DNA of 64,000 nt. Origin: Acidobacteriota bacterium. GTDB taxonomy: Bacteria; Acidobacteriota; UBA6911. Position numbers and translations under genes: made by a program. Shown one piece after another: positions 38,259 to 47,170 of this stretch (position 1 is its first letter; every line of letters starts with the position of its first letter). The notes under the pieces were generated by a model. That model did no database searches, was not told the DNA's origin, and saw nothing but the letters and a program-made list of their open reading frames with translations. The stretch spans positions 1 to 64,000 of the forward strand of contig JAFGIY010000181.1 of NCBI GenBank assembly GCA_016929335.1. The letters are read 5' to 3'.

Positions 38259-39233
38259 ATGATGAGGAGATACGCGTTCATCGCAATTATGGCCCTGTTC
38301 CTGGCAAATGTTCTTTCGGTTATGCCCGTAAAAGCGGACTATAAGCAGGCAGTGGCTTTTTATAATCAAAAGCGTTTCGACAAAGCAATCCAGGAATTAA
38401 AAGGAGATCTGGATCGCAATCCGGACTGGGAATTCGGACACCGGCTTTTGGGTCTTTCCTATCTGGGCCTCAACAACAATGCGCTTGCGGTATCTGCCCT
38501 TTCGCGCGCGATACAACTCAAATCCACCGCGTTCTCAGCATATTACGGATTAGGGCAAGCATACTTCAACATGCAGAAATACGACAATTGTATCGCCGCC
38601 CTGAATCAGGGAGAACCGTTCGCCGACAAGGAAAAGGAGGCCGAGAAAGAGAAGGCCAAATTATTTAAGCTTAGAGGCTCCGCCTATTATCGAATGAACA
38701 GATTCAATGAAGCCGCAAACGATTTGACAAAAGCACTCCGTGTGAATCAATCGGATTGGGCGGATTTTTCGGTGCTCGGCATCTGTTATTACAATTTGAA
38801 TCGCCTGGATGAAGCGATCCCGACATTGGAAAAAGCACTTTCAATGAAACCCGGTCAGAGTACGACATCCGAAATTCTTGGAAAGGCGTATTTGAAAAAA
38901 GGGATCGCCGCGTTATCGGAGAAGCAATATGCAGCGACTATACAGTCCTTGCTCAAAGCTAAAGAATACGATCCTCAAAATGGCTTCATCTATTACAACC
39001 TTGCCGAAGCGTACCTGTTCCAGAAGAAGTACGCGGAAGCGGAGAAAGCATATATCCAGGCATCCGAATTGATGCCTAAAAGCCTGGACGCTTTCTGGCG
39101 CCTGGGTTTTGTATATGAAAAACAAAAGAAATGGGATCTGGCACTGTCGGCCTATAAAAAGGCTGCCGATATCAGTGCATCAAAGGAGATTAAGGAAGCA
39201 ATTGCCCGCGTGAACGAAAACAAGAAAAAATAG
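38259..39233 (+). CDS. Secreted TPR-repeat protein
   Basis: 324-residue exported protein with signal peptide YAFIAIMALFLANVLSVMPVKA and about eight TPR units, for example KQAVAFYNQKRFDKAIQELK, AYYGLGQAYFNMQKYDNCI and IYYNLAEAYLFQKKYAEAEKA, ending in a lysine-rich tail. It is probably a periplasmic scaffold. It lies 145 bases after the sigma-54 regulator, in the same direction but with its own likely sigma-70 promoter, so it may or may not belong to the kinase operon. Start ATG 38259 has GGAGG about seven bases upstream; a second ATG follows directly. Confidence 0.82.
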   Translation: MMRRYAFIAIMALFLANVLSVMPVKADYKQAVAFYNQKRFDKAIQELKGDLDRNPDWEFGHRLLGLSYLGLNNNALAVSALSRAIQLKSTAFSAYYGLGQAYFNMQKYDNCIAALNQGEPFADKEKEAEKEKAKLFKLRGSAYYRMNRFNEAANDLTKALRVNQSDWADFSVLGICYYNLNRLDEAIPTLEKALSMKPGQSTTSEILGKAYLKKGIAALSEKQYAATIQSLLKAKEYDPQNGFIYYNLAEAYLFQKKYAEAEKAYIQASELMPKSLDAFWRLGFVYEKQKKWDLALSAYKKAADISASKEIKEAIARVNENKKK

Positions 39234-39279
39234 CTGATTCCATGCTCCAAATAAGAAACCGCCTCCCGGAAGATACTAT

Positions 39280-39305
39280 CGACTGCCACTAACGACTGCC
39301 GACTT
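39280..39305. repeat. CGACTGC heptamer-like repeat at a gene end
   Basis: CGACTGCCACTAA then CGACTGCCGACTT, between the convergent TPR and MA-like genes. It covers the last codons and stop (39289-39291) of the minus-strand gene, giving its C-terminus KVGSR. Confidence 0.5.
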
Positions 39306-40395
39306 TATAACTGCCCGTCCATTTCCGAAGATTCCCTGATTCATCAATCGCCGTGATCTCGTAGCCGTATTGCCCGGGAGGGCAGTCGCTTGCGATGGGC
39401 ACCGTGACTACCACATAATCGGCTTCCTTTTCGGAGGCGGTCTGAGCCTGCAGCACCCGATGCGTGCGCTCATCTCTGAAAAAGATGCCTTCCGAAAGGA
39501 GGTTGCCGACGAGATCTTTGAAAAACAGCCGAACCTGTAGATCGGTTCCCGGCTGGCCGGCCTCAGGAACGTAAACAGTCTGAACGAGCTGCGGCGGCTC
39601 TTCCGCTTCAATGGTGATTTCATCGGCAATCCGATATTCCCGGACTCGTTTAAGCCAGATTTCTTCGAGCTCCCCGATGGAAGCTTTAAACGTCTTTTCC
39701 AGGCTTTTTGTCAGGCTCGACTTTCCAAGCTCCTGGAAAAATTTCACAGGACGTTCTCGACCCTGCAGTTCGCGGAATGTAGTCAGAAAGGTCACTCCGG
39801 GAGCAGCGTTCCGGAGGCACCGCTTTCCGCCCGAAAATAAAGACCAGGAACGTTGCGCGCTGAATCCCAGCATCCGCATCTCATCCAAAAACCGGGAAAT
39901 AGCCCAGGTGGCTTCCAGTTTTCGAGAGCTATGCTGGAATTCATTCACGAGAATTTCACTCATACCCTCAAATAGAAACTCCGTATCTTCACGCTGAGCT
40001 CCCTTGGAAAGCTCAATCAATCCAAAGCGCGCAATTTCCTTCCCCACATTATGTAAAAGCAAAGCGTGCAGATTCGCTCCCGAATCGGGCCGGTTCATGC
40101 CGACTGTTATACTTAATTCCCGGCAGCTATAGGTACTCGCGGACAGATCCCAGTTCACGACAATGGCGATCTTCTTGGGCAGGCTGGCATCCGTCGCCCG
40201 GTTCATGAATATATAGCAGCGCTCGATATCGGAAATTATGTCTCTGCCCAGCGACTCTCTTCCCGCCGGCATTCGCATCACCACGTGTTCAGATGAAACA
40301 GTGTCAATCAGCTGAGACAAGGAAATGCGGGGCATTAGAACAGCCGAGGCAAAAATGACTGCCAGAATTATGCAAGACTTATTAAACCTAGACAT
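39289..40395 (-). CDS. Exported peptidase-MA-like protein lacking the zinc motif
   Basis: 368-residue exported protein (signal peptide around residues 8-28). The first part has the beta-alpha layout of the peptidase MA-like gluzincin family, but the expected HExxH is replaced by LLLHNVGKEIARF near residue 115, and the later acidic helix is FLFEGMSEILVNE. It is therefore probably not an active metalloprotease. A C-terminal beta-sandwich (about 275-365, with IASDCPPGQYGYEITAID) resembles a surface-adhesion or transport domain. The STAS gene is 42 bases upstream on the same strand, so they form one unit. The 3' end overlaps an intergenic repeat. Confidence 0.55.
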   Translation of the reverse strand: MSRFNKSCIILAVIFASAVLMPRISLSQLIDTVSSEHVVMRMPAGRESLGRDIISDIERCYIFMNRATDASLPKKIAIVVNWDLSASTYSCRELSITVGMNRPDSGANLHALLLHNVGKEIARFGLIELSKGAQREDTEFLFEGMSEILVNEFQHSSRKLEATWAISRFLDEMRMLGFSAQRSWSLFSGGKRCLRNAAPGVTFLTTFRELQGRERPVKFFQELGKSSLTKSLEKTFKASIGELEEIWLKRVREYRIADEITIEAEEPPQLVQTVYVPEAGQPGTDLQVRLFFKDLVGNLLSEGIFFRDERTHRVLQAQTASEKEADYVVVTVPIASDCPPGQYGYEITAIDESGNLRKWTGSYKVGSR

Positions 40396-40437
40396 TGGTT
40401 TCGCCGGATTCCGAGACGGTTCAGGAAAGCCAATCCA

Positions 40438-40776
40438 TCATGAAAAGCTTTTGATGGCGGCAGTCTCATTATCATAACAGTCAAATACATTCAGAAGTTT
40501 GGTGATATTCAGCAAATCAATAATCCGTTGATTGGGGGCCAGGAGTTTAAAACTGCCGTCGCATCTTCGAAGCGCAGTAAAGCATCGGATAATTTCTCCC
40601 AATCCGGCGCTATCAAGGTAGGGTACTTTAGCCAGATTCAGGAGGACTTTTGTGCTCCCCTTTTTAAGGAGAGTATCCACCGCCTGTTTGATTTCCACAT
40701 CTCCATCCCCTAATACAATCTTCCCCTCGACATCAATCACCTCAATATCTTTGATCTTCCTGACCGAGAGCTTCAT
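40438..40776 (-). CDS. STAS-domain anti-sigma factor antagonist
   Basis: 112-residue single STAS domain like SpoIIAA, RsbV and BtrV. The phosphorylatable serine lies in PYLDSAGLGEIIRCF near residue 57. Such proteins release a sigma factor by binding an anti-sigma kinase, or take part in partner-switching signalling. No anti-sigma kinase gene is nearby, so the partner is unknown. ATG 40776 has GGAGG about six bases upstream and a TTGACA-type promoter further up. It is followed by the MA-like gene in the same unit and is divergent from eno. Confidence 0.9.
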   Translation of the reverse strand: MKLSVRKIKDIEVIDVEGKIVLGDGDVEIKQAVDTLLKKGSTKVLLNLAKVPYLDSAGLGEIIRCFTALRRCDGSFKLLAPNQRIIDLLNITKLLNVFDCYDNETAAIKSFS

Positions 40777-40801
40777 GGGGCCTCCAATTCCTGAAAGGAG
40801 A

Positions 40802-40830
40802 AACTAACACAGCCCTGTAAAGGCTGTCAA
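40802..40830 (-). promoter_or_regulatory. Putative promoter of the STAS gene
   Basis: Minus-strand TTGACA (40825-40830) is followed after 17 bases by TTAGTT (40802-40807). The -35 box is perfect and the -10 is weak. It lies about 30 bases before the start codon. Confidence 0.45.
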
Positions 40831-40877
40831 TTTTAGCAGAATCGCGCAGGCTGCGTTCCGGCGAATATGAAGGTTTC

Positions 40878-40906
40878 TTGATCGATATTTGGGCCTATGC
40901 TATACA
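40878..40906 (+). promoter_or_regulatory. Sigma-70 promoter of eno
   Basis: TTGATC (40878-40883) and TATACA (40901-40906) with a 17-base spacer. The predicted start lies near 40913, leaving a leader of about 38 bases to ATG 40951. Confidence 0.7.
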
Positions 40907-40950
40907 TCAGGCGATATTTCACCGGGAAGACATTTTTTCAGGGGGACTAA

Positions 40951-42228
<1,278 letters not shown>

Positions 42229-42372
42229 TTGCCGGACGTTTCCACAGAAGAAGCACTCGCGCTTTTCAGGAGATGGCGTGACAGGCATAGGTTTGCAGGT
42301 TTTCCGTGGCGGCTCCATGCTGAATGAGCACCCATAATTCATCATGTGAGTCGCCGCCCGAGAGGAATTTAT

Positions 42373-43395
42373 TTGGCTCCCAATGCCCTTCTGGAAATAC
42401 GGCATTTATCCGTATCATATTTCTCTACCCCCGGATTCCTTCCTGCGGTTCGAGATATTTCCCTGCAGGTTCATAAAGAGGAAACTCACGCGTTAGCTGG
42501 TGAAACCGGGAGCGGGAAATCAACGATCGCTCTGGCCGCAACGGGCTTGCTTGATCCTAGAGCGAAAATAGAGTCGGGTGAAATCCTTTACAGGGGACGC
42601 GACCTGCGATCACTGAGAGGCGGAGACTGGAAAGAAATGCGAGGCCGCGAGATCGCTCAGATCTTTCAGGATGCCCGGAGCGCACTCAATCCCGTGCTCA
42701 CCATTGAGGACCATCTGATTGAAACACTCCAGTCACATCAAAGGCGTGCCAATAAGGAAGCCAAAGCGCGGGCGTTAGATCTTCTGCAGGAAGTCGGCAT
42801 TCCCGGAGGCCATGAAAAGCTCTACCCGTTCGAGCTTTCAGGAGGCATCTGCCAGAGGGTGGGGATTGCCCTGGCAATCTGCAATAATCCGCACCTGCTT
42901 ATTGCCGATGAACCCACCAGTTCTCTTGACTCGACAATTCAAGCTCAAATTCTGGAATTGCTCCTGTTGATGAAGCGGCGCCATGGTCTTGCGCTGATGC
43001 TGATCAGTCATGATTTGGCACTGATTTCTCAAGTTGCAGACCGGATTTCCATCCTCTATCACGGCCGCATTGTCGAATCCGGATCAAAGGAAGAAATCTT
43101 CTCTTCACCCGCGCATCCTTATACTCAAAGCTTAATGCAATGCATCGTGGGATTACAGCACCACAGCGAGATGCGACCAATTGCCTCGATCTCCGGTTCT
43201 GTCCCGGTTCCGGGCCGGCAATTTTCGGGATGTGCCTTTGCTCAACGCTGCGGAATTGCGCTACCGGAGTGTCAGAGGACCGTTCCCGCCCGGCGAGAAC
43301 TCTCAAATACACACTGGGTAGCTTGTATTTGCAGCAACATTAATCAAGGAGCACGAGACGGCCAAAACAGGAAGCGCAACGGGATAGAGGGATAG
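42373..43395 (+). CDS. Peptide ABC transporter ATPase, DppD/OppD type
   Basis: 340-residue nucleotide-binding subunit of a peptide/nickel ABC importer. Walker A GETGSGKST near residue 48, Q-loop FQDARSALNP, signature LSGGICQRVGIA (an Ile where related proteins usually have Met or Gln), Walker B LLIADEPTSSLDSTI, then the C-terminal oligopeptide-transporter extension with GCAFAQRCGIALPEC (four cysteines). TTG 42373 has AGAGGA seven bases upstream and starts the domain; GTG 42346 is the alternative. The second ATPase follows nine bases after the stop. The C-terminus GIEG and the stop come from a GGGATAG repeat. No permease or binding protein is seen nearby. Confidence 0.9.
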   Translation: MAPNALLEIRHLSVSYFSTPGFLPAVRDISLQVHKEETHALAGETGSGKSTIALAATGLLDPRAKIESGEILYRGRDLRSLRGGDWKEMRGREIAQIFQDARSALNPVLTIEDHLIETLQSHQRRANKEAKARALDLLQEVGIPGGHEKLYPFELSGGICQRVGIALAICNNPHLLIADEPTSSLDSTIQAQILELLLLMKRRHGLALMLISHDLALISQVADRISILYHGRIVESGSKEEIFSSPAHPYTQSLMQCIVGLQHHSEMRPIASISGSVPVPGRQFSGCAFAQRCGIALPECQRTVPARRELSNTHWVACICSNINQGARDGQNRKRNGIEG

Positions 43396-43403
43396 GGAGA
43401 AAA

Positions 43404-44420
43404 GTGGATTTGGGAATGAAGCCTCAGACAATGAAAATCCGGGAAAATCCGTCAAGAGATGTCCCCATCCTCGAGCTGCATAGTCTATGCAAAGATTACG
43501 TATCGGGCAGTTGCCCGGGAAATAGCATTCGTGTTGTCGACAACGTGGATATGAAGATTGAGACGGGAGAAATTCGCGGAATTGTCGGAGAATCCGGGGC
43601 GGGAAAAACAACTCTGGCGCGCTGCAGCCTGCGGCTTATTGAACCTTCCTCCGGTTCAGCATGGTTTGACGGCCAGGATCTGGCAGCTTTAAATGCGGCT
43701 CAATTGCGGGCCCGAAGAAAAGATTTCCAGATGATCTTCCAGGATGTCTACGCGTCTCTGAATCCTGCAATGACCGTGGAGCAAATCCTGTTGGAGCCCC
43801 TTCAGGTGCATCATGTGAAAGACAGAAATTATGGTAATGGCCTCATTCATGAAATGCTGGAAGCCGTCTCTTTAAGCAAATCTTTGATATCCCGAAGACC
43901 TGCGGAACTCAGCGGCGGGCAACAGCAGCGTGTCGGCATAGCGCGTGGGCTTATCCTGAAACCGAGGCTTGTTATCGCAGACGAGCCGATGTCGGCTTTA
44001 GACGCTTCGGTTCAGGCGCAGATGCTTAATTTGCTGGCCGATCTAAAGAAACGATACGATCTGACTCTGATTCTAATCTCTCACTCGTTGCCTGCCATCC
44101 ACTATCTGTGCACCCATATCTCCGTTCTTTACAGGGGAAAATTGGTTGAAGAAGCACCTGGCACTGTCTTTTTTGACCGACCCAGGCATCCTTACAGCCA
44201 GGCGCTGCTTGACTCTGCACCGCTTTTGGACGCGAAAAAACCAATGCGCATTCGCTCGATGCCGGCGATCGATTCCTTTCCTCTAAATACCCAGACGGGT
44301 TGCGCCTTTTTCGACTGCTGCCCTTACCGGCTTCCGATTTGTGCCCGAGAAGCACCTCCCTTGAGGTACATCAACAGCGGCGAAGGGATTGCCTGCTTTC
44401 TGTACTCTCAACACTCTTAA
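43404..44420 (+). CDS. Peptide ABC transporter ATPase, DppF/OppF type
   Basis: 338-residue second ATPase of the pair. Walker A GESGAGKTT near residue 66, signature LSGGQQQRVGIA, Walker B LVIADEPMSALDASV, and the Opp/Dpp C-terminal Cys-rich extension TGCAFFDCCPYRLPIC. GTG 43404 has GGGAGA four bases upstream; the preceding gene ends at 43395, so the two are co-transcribed and probably form a heterodimer. It is unusual that the two integral permeases and the binding protein are not adjacent; the gene after it is a minus-strand VWFA protein. Confidence 0.92.
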   Translation: MDLGMKPQTMKIRENPSRDVPILELHSLCKDYVSGSCPGNSIRVVDNVDMKIETGEIRGIVGESGAGKTTLARCSLRLIEPSSGSAWFDGQDLAALNAAQLRARRKDFQMIFQDVYASLNPAMTVEQILLEPLQVHHVKDRNYGNGLIHEMLEAVSLSKSLISRRPAELSGGQQQRVGIARGLILKPRLVIADEPMSALDASVQAQMLNLLADLKKRYDLTLILISHSLPAIHYLCTHISVLYRGKLVEEAPGTVFFDRPRHPYSQALLDSAPLLDAKKPMRIRSMPAIDSFPLNTQTGCAFFDCCPYRLPICAREAPPLRYINSGEGIACFLYSQHS

Positions 44421-44473
44421 CCCGCTTTATTCATGAAGCTTCTGCTGCGGCGGCGGATCCGGCTTTAACGATT

Positions 44474-45460
44474 TTACCTTTTCGCGGCGTAATAGCCCCG
44501 GCGGGCATGGATTCGAAGCTCCGGCCTTCGCGGAATAGAAACCAGGATTTTTCGGTATTTCCCATCTATCTTTGAATTCGTGGAATAGTAGTTCAGGAGA
44601 TATTGAGCCCTCAGTTCTGCCGCGATTCTCTCAAAAATATCGTCAAGATCTTCGGTTTTATCGGACACAAAGGCTTTCCCTCCCGTTTCCTTCGCGAGAG
44701 ATTCCAGATCCGCCTGACCCTGACGGCTTATTTCATTAAGGCGAACGGAGGATCCGGCCGGATTGATCGAGTAAAAGATGGCGTCGGAACGCTGTACTGC
44801 ATTCAGTACGTGCAGGAGTTCATTCTCACTTCTATTGTCTTCTCCATCGGATAGGGCGATTACGGATTGGCGTGTTCCCGGCTCTGAGGATTGGCGCAGG
44901 ATATTCGTTGAAAGCACAACAGAATCAAAAAAGGCGGTCGGACCTTCTGTCGGCACAAGATCCCATAAAATGCGGAATGCTTCCGAAAGAGAATCTGATG
45001 CACGGAGGCAGATGCGCGGATGCTCGGCAAATGCAATTACCGAAAGAGTATCTCCGGGCTTCCAGATTCTTTGAAGGAAGCGGATGGCCGCCTGCTGTTC
45101 AAAGTGAAATCGCGGATGAAGGCTTCCCGAAAGATCAAAAAGCAGAGCCACCCTGAGTGGAGACTGCCCTGCTTGCGTTATTGAGGAGATCTTTTCAGAT
45201 CGGCCGTCTTCCTCAATTAGAAAATCCCGGCTTTCGAGATCGTGAACCACACGTCCGTTAGAATCTGTAACGGAAACCGGCAGCGTGACAAGATTGGTGC
45301 TGATGCGAATGATATTGGAAGAAAAGCCGCTTTGAGGAGACGGAGCATCCGGCAGTTGACCGGTCAATCCGATAACGGGTCGTTGCCAGGCGCACAAATA
45401 GAGCGTGAATACGCATATCGATACCCATTTTCGATAGCGGAAGAAAATGTTGCTAAGCAT
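44474..45460 (-). CDS. VWFA-domain protein of acidobacterial type
   Basis: 328-residue exported protein. An N-terminal hydrophobic segment (WVSICVFTLYLCAW) works as signal or anchor. A strand region starts at IIRISTNLVTLPVSVTDSNGRVVHDL and precedes a von Willebrand A domain whose metal-ion site is LLFDLSGSLHPR, with the later DGEDN and ATP-free Rossmann core. The VTLPVSVTDSNGRVVxDL segment before the A domain is typical of the VWFA-related family found in Acidobacteriota. Its role is likely adhesion or protein binding at the envelope. The first ATG of the frame is 45490, but ATG 45460 begins the signal segment; both lack an ideal ribosome site. Confidence 0.82.
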   Translation of the reverse strand: MLSNIFFRYRKWVSICVFTLYLCAWQRPVIGLTGQLPDAPSPQSGFSSNIIRISTNLVTLPVSVTDSNGRVVHDLESRDFLIEEDGRSEKISSITQAGQSPLRVALLFDLSGSLHPRFHFEQQAAIRFLQRIWKPGDTLSVIAFAEHPRICLRASDSLSEAFRILWDLVPTEGPTAFFDSVVLSTNILRQSSEPGTRQSVIALSDGEDNRSENELLHVLNAVQRSDAIFYSINPAGSSVRLNEISRQGQADLESLAKETGGKAFVSDKTEDLDDIFERIAAELRAQYLLNYYSTNSKIDGKYRKILVSIPRRPELRIHARRGYYAAKR

Positions 45461-45549
45461 CCTCGGTTTTCCGCCTCTTTTTGCCGGCATATTATGCAGG
45501 GAGGAGCTTATTGGAATCCCTTACCAATTTATTCCAAAAGCTCCTCCGC

Positions 45550-45586
45550 AAAACCGGTCCGTCCTGAACGGACGCACCGGTTTTTC
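45550..45586. terminator. Terminator after the OmpA-family gene
   Basis: AAAACCGGT (45550-45558) pairs with ACCGGTTTT (45576-45584), and the inner bases CGTCC/GGACG extend the stem, with a TGAA loop. On the minus strand it is followed by TTTTGCGG. It lies about 20 bases after the end of the OmpA-family gene and before the VWFA gene start. Confidence 0.85.
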
Positions 45587-45604
45587 CCTATATTGCCTTC
45601 GCTG

Positions 45605-46681
45605 TTAAGGAGCCAGGGTTGTGTTCAGATCTGATGAAAGACCGTCACTGGAAACCAATCCTTTGCTTACAAGTATCCTCAATTCGACACGGCGGTTTTC
45701 CTTGCGGCCTTCAAGAGTGGAATTGTCTGCTATGGGCTGTTTTTCACCGTACCCCATAGGGAAGATAAATCGCCTGATCGGAATCGAGTAGTTTTCCGCC
45801 AGATATTGAACAACGGCATCCGCACGCTTTTTGCTCAACCTGCGATTGAAATCTTCATCTCCGTCCGATGAAGCAAAGCCGATGACCTCGATCAGAAATC
45901 CCTTCTCGCTCTTCGCATTTTCTGCGAATTTATCCAACTCCGCGCGCACAGTTTCCGAAAGGATGGCGCTTCCTGCTTTGAAGTTGACGGTCGCTACATT
46001 CTTGATCTCATAGGTATCCAAAGATGTGATCCGCTCGTTGGCGGTTTTGACTCCCACCTTAGCGTTATCCGCCACGGATCTTGCACTTTTCGCTTCAACC
46101 ATAGCGCCATCCGCCGAGTTCTGAGCCGCCTTTGCGCTGTCCCTTACTATGTCAGTGACAGCAGTCAGCTCCCGAACCTGACCGGATAGCCTCTGCGCGT
46201 TCTGCTCCGTTTCACTCAGTTGTTCCTGCGTAATCTTCAACCTGTTTTCAACAGGGACAACGCGGGCATCCATCGTCTGTGCCAATTTGAAATCATCAGC
46301 TCTGAAACGAATCTCGCGTGCAGAAATTGAACCCAGGCTGTCGCCTGCTCCTTTTACTTCTATCTGAAGGCCTTGGACAAGATCGGTTCTCGAATAGGTT
46401 TTAGCCCCTCGGAAGGGATTGCTTTTCTTCTCCTTTATTTCAGCTCCGGCTATAGCCACGTTATATAACCCTCCCCCGGAGCCGCGTAAGATCAGATTGT
46501 CATTCTCGTGGCCTATAACTACACCCTCAACCTCCATTTTTTGCCCGATCGGAACCTTCAAAATGTCAGCCTGATTCCGGTCCACCGCGGCGATATCGTT
46601 ATCCTGCGCATAAACTGTCGATAATATGAGAACAAAAGCCGCCACCAAAACGGGCGTTCGGTATTTTTTAATGTTGATCAT
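45605..46681 (-). CDS. OmpA-family peptidoglycan-associated protein
   Basis: 358-residue exported protein: signal peptide (1-25), a small beta domain (about 40-120, VEGVVIGHENDNLILRG), a helical coiled-coil (about 130-215) and an OmpA-like peptidoglycan-binding domain (about 230-345) with the features VNFKAGSAILSE, IEVIGFASSDGDEDFNRRLSKKRADAV and RKENRRVEL. This last domain normally anchors the outer membrane to the cell wall. It has no barrel, so it is more like a Pal or stator protein. GAGGAGG lies about six bases before ATG 46681. It is transcribed from a near-consensus sigma-54 promoter with a palindrome upstream, and is divergent from the second two-component system. Confidence 0.9.
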   Translation of the reverse strand: MINIKKYRTPVLVAAFVLILSTVYAQDNDIAAVDRNQADILKVPIGQKMEVEGVVIGHENDNLILRGSGGGLYNVAIAGAEIKEKKSNPFRGAKTYSRTDLVQGLQIEVKGAGDSLGSISAREIRFRADDFKLAQTMDARVVPVENRLKITQEQLSETEQNAQRLSGQVRELTAVTDIVRDSAKAAQNSADGAMVEAKSARSVADNAKVGVKTANERITSLDTYEIKNVATVNFKAGSAILSETVRAELDKFAENAKSEKGFLIEVIGFASSDGDEDFNRRLSKKRADAVVQYLAENYSIPIRRFIFPMGYGEKQPIADNSTLEGRKENRRVELRILVSKGLVSSDGLSSDLNTTLAP

Positions 46682-46767
46682 AAATCCTCCTCATTTCCAA
46701 TTTGGAATTTCCTGCATTTTCTCTGTCCGGAAAGTATCTGTATTCATTGCGTTCCCATAGGACTCTG

Positions 46768-46783
46768 TGCAAGGTTCATGCCA
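46768..46783 (-). promoter_or_regulatory. -24/-12 (sigma-54) promoter of the OmpA-family gene
   Basis: On the minus strand the bases read CTGGCATGAACCTTGCA, which matches the consensus YTGGCACGRNNNTTGCW at all but the C at -20 (T here). GG-N10-GC spacing is exact. The start site would be near 46757, about 76 bases before ATG 46681. Confidence 0.8.
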
Positions 46784-46858
46784 GCGGCAGAAATCCGTTT
46801 ATATATTGTAAATAAATAACATAAGTGATGACGACGATTTTTACTCACCGCGGATTCA

Positions 46859-46871
46859 GGGAAAATTTCCC
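46859..46871. promoter_or_regulatory. 13-bp palindrome GGGAAAATTTCCC, copy 1
   Basis: Perfect inverted repeat centred about 108 bases upstream of the predicted sigma-54 start site, a usual position for an enhancer-binding protein. The preceding CA is shared with copy 2, giving 15 identical bases. Confidence 0.65.
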
Positions 46872-47059
46872 CGTACAGATTCTGATGCATTCGTGACCGG
46901 CATCACCGAAACTCTCGGCCTTTTCATGTCACTCATTAGCTGATTGTGTCCGGATTGGCTGTTTCGGCTTAGATGTGGATCAATATCATTGCCGATAGCA
47001 GCTCTTGCATAATTTATGGAGATTTTTCTGCTATGCCAAAACCGGGGAGCCGCCAGGCA

Positions 47060-47072
47060 GGGAAAATTTCCC
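47060..47072. promoter_or_regulatory. 13-bp palindrome GGGAAAATTTCCC, copy 2
   Basis: Identical to copy 1, 201 bases away. Its right half overlaps the -35 position for the TATACT box at 47091-47096, so a protein bound here would interfere with transcription of the response-regulator gene. Confidence 0.65.
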
Positions 47073-47090
47073 TTAGCCGGACGTTCTCGC

Positions 47091-47096
47091 TATACT
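47091..47096 (+). promoter_or_regulatory. Putative -10 box of the second response-regulator operon
   Basis: TATACT, 75 bases before the chosen start codon. The -35 position (TTCCCT at 47068-47073, 17-base spacer) lies within the palindrome and is weak, as in promoters that need or are blocked by a regulator. Confidence 0.45.
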
Positions 47097-47170
47097 TTAT
47101 CTAGGAACAGATGCTCAAAGCGAACACCCGCAGAGAGCTTCATTGGAGCAAATCAGAGAAGAGGATGCTC

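Larger units (their letters stand above)
46682..47170. other. Divergent regulatory region between OmpA-family gene and second two-component system
   Basis: About 490 bases without a gene. From left to right it holds the OmpA-family ribosome site, a -24/-12 promoter reading left, an A+T-rich stretch (46795-46850), a first palindrome, an unassigned 180-base middle, a second identical palindrome, and a -10 box TATACT (47091-47096) reading right. The two palindromes are the only strong repeats in it. Confidence 0.7.
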
